The position numbers were made by a program, and so were the translations under genes. This document shows, in pieces, positions 1 through 10,418 of a stretch of 64,000 nucleotides of DNA (positions are counted from its first letter, which is position 1; each line of letters starts with the position of its first letter). This DNA comes from Fulvia fulva (lineage: Eukaryota > Ascomycota > Dothideomycetes > Mycosphaerellales > Mycosphaerellaceae), in the NCBI RefSeq assembly GCF_020509005.1, contig NC_063013.1:2108001-2172000 (forward strand), given 5' to 3'. The notes below the pieces were generated by a model, which saw only the letters and a program-made list of their open reading frames with translations, was not told the origin of the DNA and did no database searches.

Positions 1-478
1 CGTCATCATGGAGCACCTCAAAGGCTTCGATGAAGTGCTGAAGTATGTGAACGAGCTGTCTGGCACAATCGATCTCAATTCTACAATGGTCCGGGCAGAA
101 GCACTTTTCAGAAAGTTCCAACGAATGGTAGAGGCGATCGATCGAAAGAGCAACTTTCCGATTCCGACTGTTAGGCAACGACTACCACAGCCACCACCTC
201 CGGTTACCAGCCCTGGGAGTCGGCCGGGAAGTGATGGAAGAACAAGACAGTCGAGCAGTACGGGTATCGGCAGTGCAGGTGGGCACTCGAGACAAGGTTC
301 GTCGTCCGGCGCACAAGCGTCCGGTCGGGACAGGACTGTTGGCGATGCTGTCGCAACTGGCATTGGTGCAGAGAAGGAGAGGGTCATCTCATCCGAGCTG
401 CGTTTACTGCTCAGCCGAGACATTCCCAAGCTCGATAAGCAAGAGGTTAAGGACCATGGCGGTGGTATTGGAAGGTAG
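1..478 (+). CDS. C-terminal part of an unrecognised protein (5' end outside window)
   Basis: The reading frame is open from the first bases of the window to a TAG at 476-478. An ATG sits at 8-10, but the frame continues upstream of it, so this is probably the last exon of a longer gene. The first 55 residues look like an amphipathic helical segment (LKGFDEVLKYVNELSG and RAEALFRKFQRMVEAID). A Pro/Ser/Gly/Arg-rich low-complexity tail follows, with PQPPPP and many Ser-Gly and Arg-Gly pairs. I recognise no family. The gene is convergent with the monooxygenase gene that ends at 843. Confidence 0.45.
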   Translation, partial: VIMEHLKGFDEVLKYVNELSGTIDLNSTMVRAEALFRKFQRMVEAIDRKSNFPIPTVRQRLPQPPPPVTSPGSRPGSDGRTRQSSSTGIGSAGGHSRQGSSSGAQASGRDRTVGDAVATGIGAEKERVISSELRLLLSRDIPKLDKQEVKDHGGGIGR

Positions 479-842
479 GAACGAGGCACGACGGATGACA
501 ACGACGATCTTTTACGGCGGCATGAGCATGATAGGATAGGTATAGCGATGACATGACACGGTATGGCGAGGCGCATGGCGTTTGAGGCGGCAGGATAAGG
601 TCGCGGATTGGCAGGGCAGGCCACATCATTGTTACACAGCACAGTAAGACACGATGTACCATCCGAGACACTCACAACTCATTCAAGGCGACGACGCTTT
701 TCATTACTCATAACAACATCACTCAACAGCACCCCATCTCAATCTAACATCGGAAATCCACGATCCATACCTCTCAACATATCCTCCAACTCCCTCCTCA
801 ACTCTCTCACCTTCTCCGCCCAAAGCTGCCGACCTAACTCCA
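479..842. other. Convergent 3' intergenic region
   Basis: This spacer lies between two converging genes and presumably holds both 3' UTRs. I see no additional gene in it. Confidence 0.5.
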
Positions 843-2330
843 CTAAGTGTACCAAGTCGGCTCTGGGATTTCCCCCAACAGCTGGTATCGTCCCACCTCC
901 CTCTTCTTATACGCCACCGGATCATGCAGTGAGTGCGTCCTGATGTCTCTCCAGTACCTGTCAAAGCCATACTTCTTGCCAGTGGCTCTCGCACCAAGCA
1001 TCTCAAACACACCACTAGTCACGGCAAGACCTGTGTCGGTAGTGACGACTTTAGCGTGCGCGACGAAAGCTGCGACTTCACCGCGGCGGAGGGCGGAGAT
1101 GCCGGCTCTGCCGTTGGATTTGCTGTGGCCGTTGCCGTTGGCGTGGCCGTTGGTTTGGCTCTCGGCAGGAAGGTGCTGGAAGGAGGCTGCGGTGGAGATG
1201 GTGTATGGTGGGTTAGTCTTGTTCAGAGGCCCGGTCTCGTCGATGCCGTTTGCGAGGTAGTTTGGGTTGACCCTCTTGGCCGCAATGGATGGGTCGACGA
1301 CTGAGCCATACTGGCCCGCTTCACGATAAAGGTTGGCGATCTCTGCGCCGGCGCGATCGGTCAGGGCATCGGCGGCCGCAAGGTGGGCGCGGTACTCGCC
1401 GTAGCGTTCGAGGATGTACCATTCATCCGTGGCTTTGTCCTTGTTGTCACCACCGTAGGGCCAGGCGCGGGTGGAGTTCACTGTGTATTGGGATGCTGCG
1501 CCGAGGGCACCTTGGGCGATTCCTAGGTAGAAGTTTGTGAAGACGAGTTGGATGGTTGGCAGAAGCATGGAGGCGAAGGGGATTCCGAGGACTTCTTGGA
1601 CCGGGCGCTTAGATTGTGCGTCCCAACCTAGGGCGTCGCTCCATGGAACGCGAACGTCGTTGATCTTGACGCCGCCGGATTCTGTAAGGCGAAGACCGAC
1701 GTTGTCCCAGTTGTGCAGGAAGCTGATGCCGGGTTGGATAGTCTTGACAAAGGTGAAGATGTGGTCTTCGGTGCCGTCGAGTACACCTTCGAGAACGGTC
1801 AGATCGGAGACGACGCCACCAGTGTTGAAGTTCTTGAAGCCGTTGAACACGATCTCATCACCTTCGCTGGAGATCTTGAGGTCCGAGTCTCTAGGATTGA
1901 CGGCACCTCCGACAAAGTAGTTGTTCTGAATGATGACTTGCTGCACGCTCTCCTGCTGCTCGTCTGTTCCTACAACATTGGCGGTAGTGGACCAGAGCAA
2001 GTGGTATCCCAGCAACATGCCAAGAGAGCCATCGCCCTTTGCGACCTCGCGAATGACTTTGTAGCCCGTCTCCCAGCTCTGTTCGCCACCACCATACTTC
2101 TCAGGACCGAGAACCTTGAGAAGGCCAGCCGACTTGAGGAGAGATACTTCGGCGCGCGGCGACTTGTTGTCGATATCACGCTGGGCTGCGTCTTCGGCCA
2201 AAATGTCGGAGACCTCTTTGGCTCGCTGAATCCATGCTTGCTGGGATTTAGGTAGTCCTTCTTGTTCGAAACGTTCATGGTGTTGGTTGTAGTCGCTTGG
2301 ATCGGTGTACTCTCTTGCTTTGGTCGACAT
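843..2330 (-). CDS. DszC/acyl-CoA-dehydrogenase-fold flavin monooxygenase
   Basis: Single-exon gene of 495 aa read from the ATG at 2330; an in-frame extension to 2435 exists. The fold is that of acyl-CoA dehydrogenases: an N-terminal helical domain, a central beta domain (FNGFKNFNTGGVVSDLTVLEG) and a C-terminal helical domain ending in MLGARATGKKYGFDRYWRDI. This arrangement resembles the flavin-dependent monooxygenases of the DszC/TdsC/SfnB group, often labelled thermophilic desulfurising enzyme in fungal genomes, which use reduced flavin and O2 on sulfur or related substrates. The substrate here cannot be told. Near residue 410 there is an Asn/Gly/His-rich insert (NGHANGNGHSKSNG), unusual inside this fold and probably a surface loop. 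A GTAAGC next to a CAG at about 2384 upstream of the ATG could be a 5' UTR splice donor. Family confidence is high, function low. Confidence 0.75.
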   Translation of the reverse strand: MSTKAREYTDPSDYNQHHERFEQEGLPKSQQAWIQRAKEVSDILAEDAAQRDIDNKSPRAEVSLLKSAGLLKVLGPEKYGGGEQSWETGYKVIREVAKGDGSLGMLLGYHLLWSTTANVVGTDEQQESVQQVIIQNNYFVGGAVNPRDSDLKISSEGDEIVFNGFKNFNTGGVVSDLTVLEGVLDGTEDHIFTFVKTIQPGISFLHNWDNVGLRLTESGGVKINDVRVPWSDALGWDAQSKRPVQEVLGIPFASMLLPTIQLVFTNFYLGIAQGALGAASQYTVNSTRAWPYGGDNKDKATDEWYILERYGEYRAHLAAADALTDRAGAEIANLYREAGQYGSVVDPSIAAKRVNPNYLANGIDETGPLNKTNPPYTISTAASFQHLPAESQTNGHANGNGHSKSNGRAGISALRRGEVAAFVAHAKVVTTDTGLAVTSGVFEMLGARATGKKYGFDRYWRDIRTHSLHDPVAYKKREVGRYQLLGEIPEPTWYT

Positions 2331-3071
2331 CTTGGCCTGTTCGTGGGGCGGGAGTCGTTTGAGAAGACGAGGAAACAGCTTACCTGCTGCTGCAGGACAG
2401 CTGCCAGCTTTATGGGTCCATCCAGAGGCATGCAAACACTTTCCTACCGAGCATGTTGTCTATTGATCGCCAATGACATTCAGCAATGGACGATGGCGTG
2501 CTCACACAGCTCCATTTCACGCTCAGGCACGACCGAACTCTAAAAATCACGACTGAGTCTAGTACGCTTGAAGGAATTGCCGAGCATGGTCGAAGCGACG
2601 TGCCGGGGCGAGTTGTTGTTGTTTCGTCGATTGGTCGTGCAAGGCTGCGAGGTTGTGTCCCAGAAAGAAGCTGGCCGGGTTGTGAAGTGATTTGGCAGGG
2701 AAAGAGCACGTGCACGTGCCGAACGAAGTGGGGGTAGGCGTCAGATCTGTATCGAGGCATTATTTTCGCTCTGCGAGAAGATATTGTTACCCTTATGCTT
2801 ATGCCATATACCAGCAGGAAATGGTAATCTTGACTATGCTTTCTCTTCTTGAAGTCACGCTGCTCGTCGGCCAATTTGGCCGAGGCGCCTGAAGTTGACA
2901 CATTAGGTCGCATCCCGTCAGCCACAGACATGGTTGAAGTTGGCCTCGAGTATCCTCAACGTGGCACGGCGGACTTTGCTGAATTGTGTGAAAGTGCTCC
3001 ATAGGCACTGCCCTAGCCCCGATAATAAGGCTTCGATCTTGGGTGTTTTCATGCCAGCTATGCCTGTCCGT
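2331..3071. other. Intergenic region, promoter of the monooxygenase gene
   Basis: Both flanking genes read leftwards, so this holds the 5' region of the monooxygenase gene and the 3' UTR of MSO1. No coding sequence stands out. A GCACGTGCACGTGC palindrome lies at about 2705-2718 and contains CACGTG E-box-like cores. Confidence 0.4.
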
Positions 3072-3824
3072 TCATCGTCCATATCTGCGTCCATTTCCTC
3101 CACCTTGATCATACGGGTTACCTCCGCTCTGCCACGACTGGTTTGCGCTTGTCGGCGGTTGATTATAGGGGCTCGGAGCCGCAGCCTGGCCAGCAGGAGG
3201 TGCATTGTTGACAGGACTGGCGGATCTGGCCCCTCCCCACAGACGTGCCTTCAGCCTTTCTTGCGCAGACCCTCCAGACATCCCAGTGCTAGTCGTGGGC
3301 GGGCTGGGGTCGGCCACCCGGCCCACGGGTCGAGCGGACGGCGATTGCGAGTTCGCGCTCTGGTAGCTGCCTGCTCTTTGCGAAGGCAGTGGCCGAGCCT
3401 GCGGTGGTGCCAGAGAAGCATTTCCCGCAGGCGCTGCAGCATTCATGGGTCTTCTAGCATTGCGCAAGCTTTGTGGTTGCATAGGCGCATTGTTCTGTGC
3501 TGGTGTATCCCAAAGGTCGCTCAGGCTGGCTCTATTGGCGCCCTGGTTCTGGACACTGCCATACTGACTCTTTCCACCGGCACTTGTGAAGTATCCCGAC
3601 TGCTGTGCATATGGTTGCGGCGTGATTGTCCGCTTCTCGTGCGGATCAGGTGGCAGCCATTGCGGATAAGGGCGACCTTTCTCGGTGTAGTATGCGCGGA
3701 GGACTCGACAGATGTGCGTATCGTCTTCGGTGTCGCCGTCGTCCTCGCTGGACAAGAGTGTGCGTCGTAGTGTGTTGTACTTTGACGTCGTGTGCGTCAG
3801 CAGGTTGGAGAGGTAGGACGACAT
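3072..3824 (-). CDS. MSO1: Mso1-like Sec1-binding exocytosis protein
   Basis: Single exon, 250 aa. Residues 1-65 match the Sec1-binding domain of Mso1: SYLSNLLTHTTSKYNTLRRT, then a DGDTEDDTHICRVLRAYYTE block and KGRPYPQWLPPDP. In yeast Mso1 binds the SM protein Sec1 and the Rab Sec4 at sites of vesicle fusion with the plasma membrane. The rest of the protein is a disordered Pro/Ser/Gln/Ala-rich tail ending in Gly/Asn/Arg, with a short conserved-looking AQERLKARLWG patch near residue 190. Length and architecture fit filamentous fungal Mso1 proteins. The start is the first ATG of the domain and is well supported by homology. Confidence 0.85.
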   Translation of the reverse strand: MSSYLSNLLTHTTSKYNTLRRTLLSSEDDGDTEDDTHICRVLRAYYTEKGRPYPQWLPPDPHEKRTITPQPYAQQSGYFTSAGGKSQYGSVQNQGANRASLSDLWDTPAQNNAPMQPQSLRNARRPMNAAAPAGNASLAPPQARPLPSQRAGSYQSANSQSPSARPVGRVADPSPPTTSTGMSGGSAQERLKARLWGGARSASPVNNAPPAGQAAAPSPYNQPPTSANQSWQSGGNPYDQGGGNGRRYGR

Positions 3825-6068
3825 TGTTGTGTGGTGTGAAAGAGAGAAGCCGTGAACACATGGACTGTACCAAGAAGCGTAAGTCTTGTCACTTGTCGCT
3901 TAGCATACTGTAGCTGTGGCTGGAGCTAAGAGAGCGAGAGCGTGGCACGCGTGGCACGAGCTGTCCCAAAGTTTCATTGTGCGACACTGCGACGGCACTT
4001 CCTCACCGACAACATGTCTTGTTCGGCAGCCCTGTGCAGAGAGCAAATGTCACGCGTCTTACCTTGTGACGCATACTGTACATAAGCTTGTGCGAACATC
4101 GGACGAACAGGCGGAGTTGCAAAGCATCGCACCTGATCAGCTGCCTTGCGCGAGCAGCTGTTTCGGTCGAGCACTTACGGACAATCAAATCATTGTCCAG
4201 CGAATGTTGCAATAGTACAACAGCAGCAGAGTGACCTAGCTGTAGAGCTATAAACTGTTGCTCTCATCAGGTATCCTCTCCTTGTTGGGAGTGTTCCCGC
4301 CGTTCAGGCTACTCACCCAGCCAGCACGACGCCCTTCGTAAGGCCGTCATAGCACAGCGGACTTTGCACCGAATGGAGTCGTCACATACTGATGCGGCTC
4401 AAGACAAAATCGTTGCTCGTTGCATCATCCTCAGATTTTGTGTTGGTCCAGACGAGCAACCAGCTTTGACCGTGTCGGAGATATGGATGATGCAAAACCT
4501 GCGTATCCTACCTGACGGACTAGCAGCTTCTCGCAACACTTTTCAGAGTTGGCAGACCTCTGGTGCGTGCGATGACTTTCGATTTTGAAGTCATGCCAAA
4601 CTCCACGATCGATAATCTGTACGACTCTTGCATCATCTCTCGTCCCATAATGATATTGTCACTTGACGTTATGTCTCGAGCTGGCGGATGTCTGTGGCGT
4701 CCGATCGTTGCCATCGCATGAGGTTCCACTCCGCCCCTCGTGGTGTTGCTAGCATGTTGCGCCGGACTAGCAGGCCGTTCGGTCTCCACGATGCTTGTGG
4801 TTGCTTAGCAAGAGCAGGCAGCAACACTCATGGTCTCGGATTCATCATCATTAGCAAGAATGTGTCGTGGGGTCGCTATTGTCGGACCATGATCATCAAT
4901 CCAGCAAGTTGTCATCGGGTCGTCGACCCGTACTTGAACAAGAGGAGGACTCCGAAAGCGGCAGCAGTTTCCGGTGTTGATCCGACAGCACTAGACTACT
5001 GCAAGCATTGCCAGGACCCAGTTCGTCAGCTGGTGTTCTCTGCCAGCCTGCTGGAGGCGCGACGCGTTGTGCTGCAGCACAGCTCGCGCTGCAATCGCAT
5101 TCGTTTTTGGATCGTGTGAGCTCCCATGAGCTTTGCGACCTCGAGGTTTGCGGGCAATGTCGAGTTTAGTATTTCGCAGACCCTACCACTCCGCTTATCC
5201 GAACAGCAAGCTCGGACGTGCCTGACTTGCATTGTTCCAGCCGCCTGGCACGCCTGGCAGCGTGGCAGCCCGTATTCCGTACATGTATTTGAGATCCACC
5301 ACAGCAGCAAGCGCTCCAGGCGTGTAGCACGCGAAGTCAATCGCCTAGCGAGCGGGAAGCGTTCTCCAGGTCTGGCAGCATGCGCATCGCACAAGTCCCG
5401 AGAGATCATCTTCCGCAATACATCCAGGCCTCTCGAACGGCAGGGAGCATGGGCATGATGCTCGCTGACTGCGTGCCAGACCCCGCTCGCAGCCGGGTAA
5501 GACGTGGCCGCAGTTAGATTGAGGCCAACAACAGGTGAAGATGGACGAGGCAGGTGGGGTTGAGCACGCTGCTGTGATGGTGCTCTGCCATGAATGGACA
5601 CATACGAGGACTAGGCGAAGGGTCACGACCGTGCATTGCTGTCCGTCTTAGCAGCGCAGCAGAGCTTTTGGGCCTTGAGCTCCACACAGCTGGGCCTGCT
5701 GCGAAAGTACATAAAGCGAGCTGTCGTCGATGTACTTGCTGCTCGAAACACAACTCGTTGTTGATTGTTGTTGTTCATTATTACATGCACTGCAGGATCA
5801 TACCACGCATATCGATTGATTAGCACCTTCCCAAGCCCAACGGTAAGGCCTTCCCCTCAAATGACCCGCCTTCCTCAATTAGTGTGTCGGCTCGATGTAA
5901 CGAAAGGAGCTAACACGCATCGATGATGGAACAGCTCTCCTCCGCCGCAGCTCCCGCGTTGCAGCACAGAGCTACCTTACGAAAGCTAGCCGGCCATACA
6001 AAACCGACTGCCAACCACTTTCTGTCTTCTTTGACATCTAGTACTCAGGAACACTCCACTCCTTCACA
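3825..6068. other. 2.2-kb divergent intergenic region
   Basis: It separates the divergent MSO1 and formate dehydrogenase genes. Open frames are short, overlap on both strands and carry no recognisable domain. I found no tRNA or rRNA. The right end must contain the formate dehydrogenase promoter; several Met codons between 5923 and 6068 are out of frame with its start. Confidence 0.45.
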
Positions 6069-7507
6069 ATGGTATTTGCACGATCAGCCCTCCGCGCCGT
6101 TCGCCCAGCGAGCTCTCTGCTCAGCCAGAGAGCTGGCACTGCATTCGCTGCCCGCAGCGGCATGGGAGGTGTCAGAACGCTGACCGCAACCTCTTCACAA
6201 CAGGGCAAAGTTCTTATGGTCCTGTACGATGTAAGTAGACATGGCCTACAGCTCCAGCTCCAGCTCCAGCTCCAGCTTCAACCCAGCAACAATTGCTAAC
6301 CGCAGCTACCAGGGCTTTGAGCACGCCAAGCAAGAGCCAAAGCTGTTGGGTACCACCGAGAACGAGCTTGGTCTCAGGAAGTGGATTGAGGACCAAGGCC
6401 ACACGCTCGTGACCACCTCCGACAAGGAGGGCGAGAACAGCAAGTTCGACCAGGAGCTCGTAGACGCCGAAGTCATCATCACCACCCCGTACGACTTCCC
6501 AAGGCGTGTTCATTGAGCTGTCTGGAGCTAACAACCCGTCAGATTCCACCCAGGTTACCTCACCGCTGAGCGTCTCGCCAAGGCGAAGAACCTCAAGATC
6601 GCCGTCACTGCTGGTATTGGTTCCGACCACGTCGACCTCAACGCAGCCAACAAGACCAATGGCGGTATCACCGTCGCCGAAGTCACTGGCTCCAACGTTG
6701 TCTCCGTCGCCGAGCACGTCGTCATGACCATGCTTGTCCTCGTCCGCAACTTCGTCCCAGCACACGAGCAGATTGCCCGCGGCGACTGGAACGTCGCTGA
6801 GGTCGCCAAGAACGAGTACGATCTCGAGAACAAGGTTGTCGGTACCGTCGCTGTTGGCCGTATCGGTGAGCGTGTGCTCCGCCGCCTGAAGCCATTCGAC
6901 TGCAAGGAGCTCCTCTACTTCGACTACCAGGCACTGTCGCCAGAGAAGGAGAAGGAGATTGGTTGCCGAAGAGTCGAGAACCTCGAGGAGATGTTGGCCC
7001 AGTGTGATGTTGTCACCATCAACTGCCCACTTCACGAGAAGACCCGCGGTCTCTTCAACAAGGACTTGATCTCCAAGATGAAGAAGGGTAGGTTCAGCAG
7101 ATGTTCCCCATGCATCGTGTGAAGGTTGCTAACAACGTTCAGGCTCGTGGCTCGTCAACACCGCCCGTGGTGCGATCGTTGTAAAGGAGGATGTTGCTGA
7201 TGCTCTCAAGAGCGGCCAGCTCCGTGGTTACGGTGGTGACGTCTGGTTCCCACAGCCAGCACCAAAGGACCACCCACTCCGATACGCCAACTACGGCCCA
7301 TTCAACTCTGGCGGTAACGCCACAGTTCCACACATGTCCGGAACCTCGCTCGACGCACAATCCCGCTACGCCAACGGTGTCAAGAGCATCCTGCAGTCAT
7401 ACTGGAGCGGCAAGCACGACTACCGCCCAGAAGACCTTATTGTCTACAAGGGTGACTATGCCACCAAGGCATACGGTCAACGTGAGAAGATCAAGCAGTC
7501 CTCTTAG
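6069..7507 (+). CDS. FDH1: NAD+-dependent formate dehydrogenase
   Basis: Four exons: 6069-6230, 6313-6488, 6543-7087 and 7143-7507, giving 415 aa; all introns are GT-AG and phases agree. The enzyme oxidises formate to CO2 with NAD+. It belongs to the D-2-hydroxyacid dehydrogenase superfamily. Visible features are the formate/NAD site around [15 protein letters not shown], the Rossmann glycine motif [10 protein letters not shown] near residue 213, the catalytic Arg region [11 protein letters not shown] and the catalytic His in [14 protein letters not shown] near residue 357. The first 40 residues are rich in Arg, Ala and Ser and lack acidic residues, as in a mitochondrial presequence; many fungal homologues lack this, so targeting is inferred. 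The first intron (6231-6312) contains a CTCCAG hexamer repeat. Confidence 0.95.
6247..6277 (+). repeat. CTCCAG hexanucleotide microsatellite in FDH intron 1
   Basis: About five near-perfect tandem copies of CTCCAG lie inside the first intron of the formate dehydrogenase gene. Confidence 0.85.
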
Positions 7508-9435
7508 ACGGCGGAGGCTGTGGATGATGGTTAGCGACTTTAATGCGATATGTGTAACACGTTTCATCAGCGGAATCAGAAGATACCTTTTTGTACGATC
7601 CAAGAATGCTGTACTCCGACCAATTCGGCGTGTGCCTGGCTGTGCTTCAGCCATCGACTCAAATGATCCTTCGAGCATATGATCGCGTCCTACTGAAACA
7701 TACGTATTCGTACCAGTGTACAGACCGTTCCAGCCTCATGCGGCGGCCCTTCGAGGCGCACCATTTTGCGTCACGTCGTCCACATCCCTGACACGTGCCC
7801 ACCAGGATCGCCAAGTCCGTCTGATGCCCTACGAAGCACACCGCCGATGTCAAGTTGGTGAACCACAGCTCTCATCGTGGCCGGATACCCTCTCGTCGCA
7901 GGGAGCAGTCGGCAACGCGACAATGTAACCATCTCGCTGTATCGCAAGGCAGTGTGGCCCTTCAGCTCGAACATTGATTAATCTATTCCTTAGCCCATGT
8001 TGCGTTGGCGAGTTGGTGTCACCGCGATTGCTCTGTCGCACATGAGGCTCAGCAGTTTTTACAGGTAAGTTATGAGCCAAGCCATACTAAGACTCATGCT
8101 GCATACTGTCTGCATGAAGGCGGTCATTGAGAGAGTGTGTGTCCACGGCTCAGCTTGACGATGCTATGCATGGCGTTTTTGAGGCTTCGGTACCTGCCAT
8201 GAATCGTGCCGACTCTGTAGAGGAAGCTCGAATGACGGCAGCTAGTATGACCTTACCTATTGCCTGCAACGGTTTAGTCCTCAGGCCTGTATCTCGCTTG
8301 ACCTCATGCGATAATGCGTCGCACTTCCTTCTCAGCTCTTGAGTCAAGGCAATGACTGTAAAGTAAAATGTGCCGCAGCTGGCCCGGGTCTCCATCAGTG
8401 GCTGCCGGCCTCATAGCCAAGCAGCTCTTCACGACTCCTGCTAATGTGTTGCTCTGCCTTCTCTTGCCCTAGAGTATAGATTGTCCAACCGCATGTGGAG
8501 GATTCGGTGACTCGGCAGTCGTGTGTGCTACATCACGACCCACGCTGGCGGGCCTCTCGCGGGTGATGCTGACTTGGGAAACGGATACGCTGCGCATTCG
8601 CTCAGGTACAAGCTGACTCAAACGGAGCATTCGACACTGGTCGCCCACGCGAAGACTCCCTCGTGGCATGAAGGGCGGTAACATGCAGAGTCGATCAACG
8701 GCCCTGCGACAGGGCTGCAGATTGTGCTCGATGGCAGGATGGGTACTACAGTCCAGTGCAGAGATCTTACAACCCCTGTCGTGCTGCTATACCTGTTCAA
8801 GTAGCTGAAGCGAGCTTTTTAGCACTCGAAAGGGTAAAGTTGGATAACAGGGGTTGTAAGAGCTGTGTACTATGCTGTACCCGACGCACGCAGGTGCGGC
8901 ATGCTCCGGGATCCTTCACCGCGACTCGAATAGCAGTCACAGCATGGCCGTCGACTGGAGTGAAGGTGGGGGCTGATTCTGCAGTGTTAGTGTCTGACAC
9001 TAAGCGTCCTGTGCAAAAGCGCAGAAAAGGCGGGATGATGGCTTCGAGGACGATGCCGCAGCAGCCAAGCACATGCGCGCTAGGGGTGAATACAGCCTAG
9101 CAGCTTCCTGTTCGGGGTCGAAGGGCTTTCCGCGTGCTCGCTCAGGCTCAAAATAGCTTTCTAAATCCTTCCGTGGTCAGATGTCTCTTTCACCCTCTTC
9201 GTCGGCCATGCTGTGGTGCTTCAGCCTGCCGATTCGCCCATTAGCTCGAGGCAATACAGTCTGGCTGAAGATGGTGCTCGTCGGCCAAGCTAGAGAAGCA
9301 AGGTGGCAGCGATAGCGGATGATGCTGCATGTACAGAATTAGGTGGCAGACTGTACGACCTGCTCATGACTGTCTGCGCCGAGCACTGCAAGCCCCAGAA
9401 AGTATGGTATCTGTCCTCTCAGGAGCTGGTGTTGG
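7508..9435. other. 1.9-kb intergenic region
   Basis: Between formate dehydrogenase and the GRGGYN peptide gene. Only short, domain-free frames on both strands; nothing supported as a gene. Confidence 0.45.
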
Positions 9436-9443
9436 CTATATAG
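9436..9443 (+). promoter_or_regulatory. TATA box of the GRGGYN micro-peptide gene
   Basis: CTATATAG in GGCTATATAGAGACC, followed by a pyrimidine-rich then CAA/AAC-rich leader lacking upstream ATGs for more than 80 bases. This is a typical strong fungal core promoter layout and supports a transcript reading rightwards here. Confidence 0.5.
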
Positions 9444-9717
9444 AGACCACGCCAGGCCAACCGTTGGACCTTTTTCCTCCATCATCAGCAACAACAACAC
9501 CAATCAACAGTTCAAATTTCCTTTTCCATTTCCTTGGTATTCATCAGTCCTTCAGAGCAAATTCATATAACAACAATCGACACCTGCAACAACAACTTCC
9601 CGCAAGACTTCAAAGCAGTACGCCAGATTCTCATTGTCTCTTACTGTCAATCTTCGATCTCGGATCCAGCCTTTCTTATTTCCTATACTTTTCTTCAATC
9701 ACCAGAAAGACAATACA

Positions 9718-9741
9718 ATGGGTCGTGGAGGCTACAACTAA
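9718..9741 (+). CDS. 7-residue GRGGYN mini-ORF
   Basis: An ATG in good context (TACAATGGG) opens a seven-codon frame, MGRGGYN, then TAA. Its last six residues are identical to those of the spliced peptide encoded 112-230 bp downstream on the same strand, but with different codons. That argues that the peptide itself is selected rather than the DNA. It could be an upstream ORF of the downstream cistron or a second translated micro-peptide. The motif recalls the Gly-Arg-Gly-Gly repeats of some small fungal proteins of unknown function. Confidence 0.35.
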   Translation: MGRGGYN

Positions 9742-9852
9742 GCGTCCCTTTTCGTATATACAGAGATTCCAAGCAAGAAATATCATTGCAACCAAATCAG
9801 CAAGGCGCAAGGGCAACAACAGCAAGCTATTCAACGACATATTTCTATCAAC

Positions 9853-9965
9853 ATGACTACCATGACTTCACAAGACGACGGCAGAGGGTAAGCAACATCA
9901 TACATCATCTCATCTTTGACAGCCGCTAACGGATTTCCAGTGGCTACAACGCTCCTCAACAATAG
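9853..9965 (+). CDS. Spliced 19-residue GRGGYN micro-peptide
   Basis: Two exons, 9853-9887 and 9941-9965, are separated by a 53-nt intron with donor GTAAGC, a GCTAAC branch site and acceptor TTTCCAG. Joined, they read MTTMTSQDDGRGGYNAPQQ and stop. Unspliced RNA would hit TAA directly at the junction, so the GRGGYN motif exists only after splicing. Initiation context is good (CAACATGAC). The same hexapeptide is encoded at 9721-9738. I recognise no named gene. Support is the intact intron, the phase match and the repeated motif. A separate longer frame with one hydrophobic segment (LASGATLALVVFLLFLIM) lies at 9916-10131 in another frame and looks less convincing. Confidence 0.45.
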
Positions 9966-10418
9966 AACGTACATTACACGACATTGCTGGACAATGTTCG
10001 AAGACACCCCTTCCTCGGCCAACGAGCTAGCCTCCGGCGCCACTCTCGCATTGGTGGTCTTTCTCCTATTCCTCATCATGGACGATCCTTCACTTCGTAC
10101 GCGCAGCACTTTCGACACAAAGCATTCTTAATGCGCGGCCTGGAATTCTGCGAGCTATGATAGACTGATAGCGTTCGAGCAGTACTTGTGAGCGTTTTGT
10201 GATGAGCGTTGCAGCGGATTGCATTGGGATGGAGTTATCAAGCAGCATTCACAGGAGTTTCTGAGATTCTGAAGAAAGACTTCTAGATCATAGATGGACA
10301 GCAATTTCAGTGGGATTTGAGTGGCCGGAATTCCATCAGCATTTGAATCCCATAGCAGGTCAATCGGGAGGCTCTGTGCTCAAGACATCATGTCATAACG
10401 ACAACTTCAGTCAATCAA
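9966..10418. other. Convergent intergenic region
   Basis: It holds the 3' end of the micro-peptide transcript and the 3' UTR of MSS1. No further gene is seen. Confidence 0.4.

Noticed and set aside
6214..7035. 273-codon frame antisense to formate dehydrogenase
   Set aside because: It crosses true introns and exons of FDH and translates to a Val/Leu/Asp-rich product typical of a codon-bias shadow.
9916..10131. 71-codon frame with one hydrophobic segment
   Set aside because: It overlaps the spliced GRGGYN peptide exon in another frame, and its ATG lies within the predicted intron. No family support.
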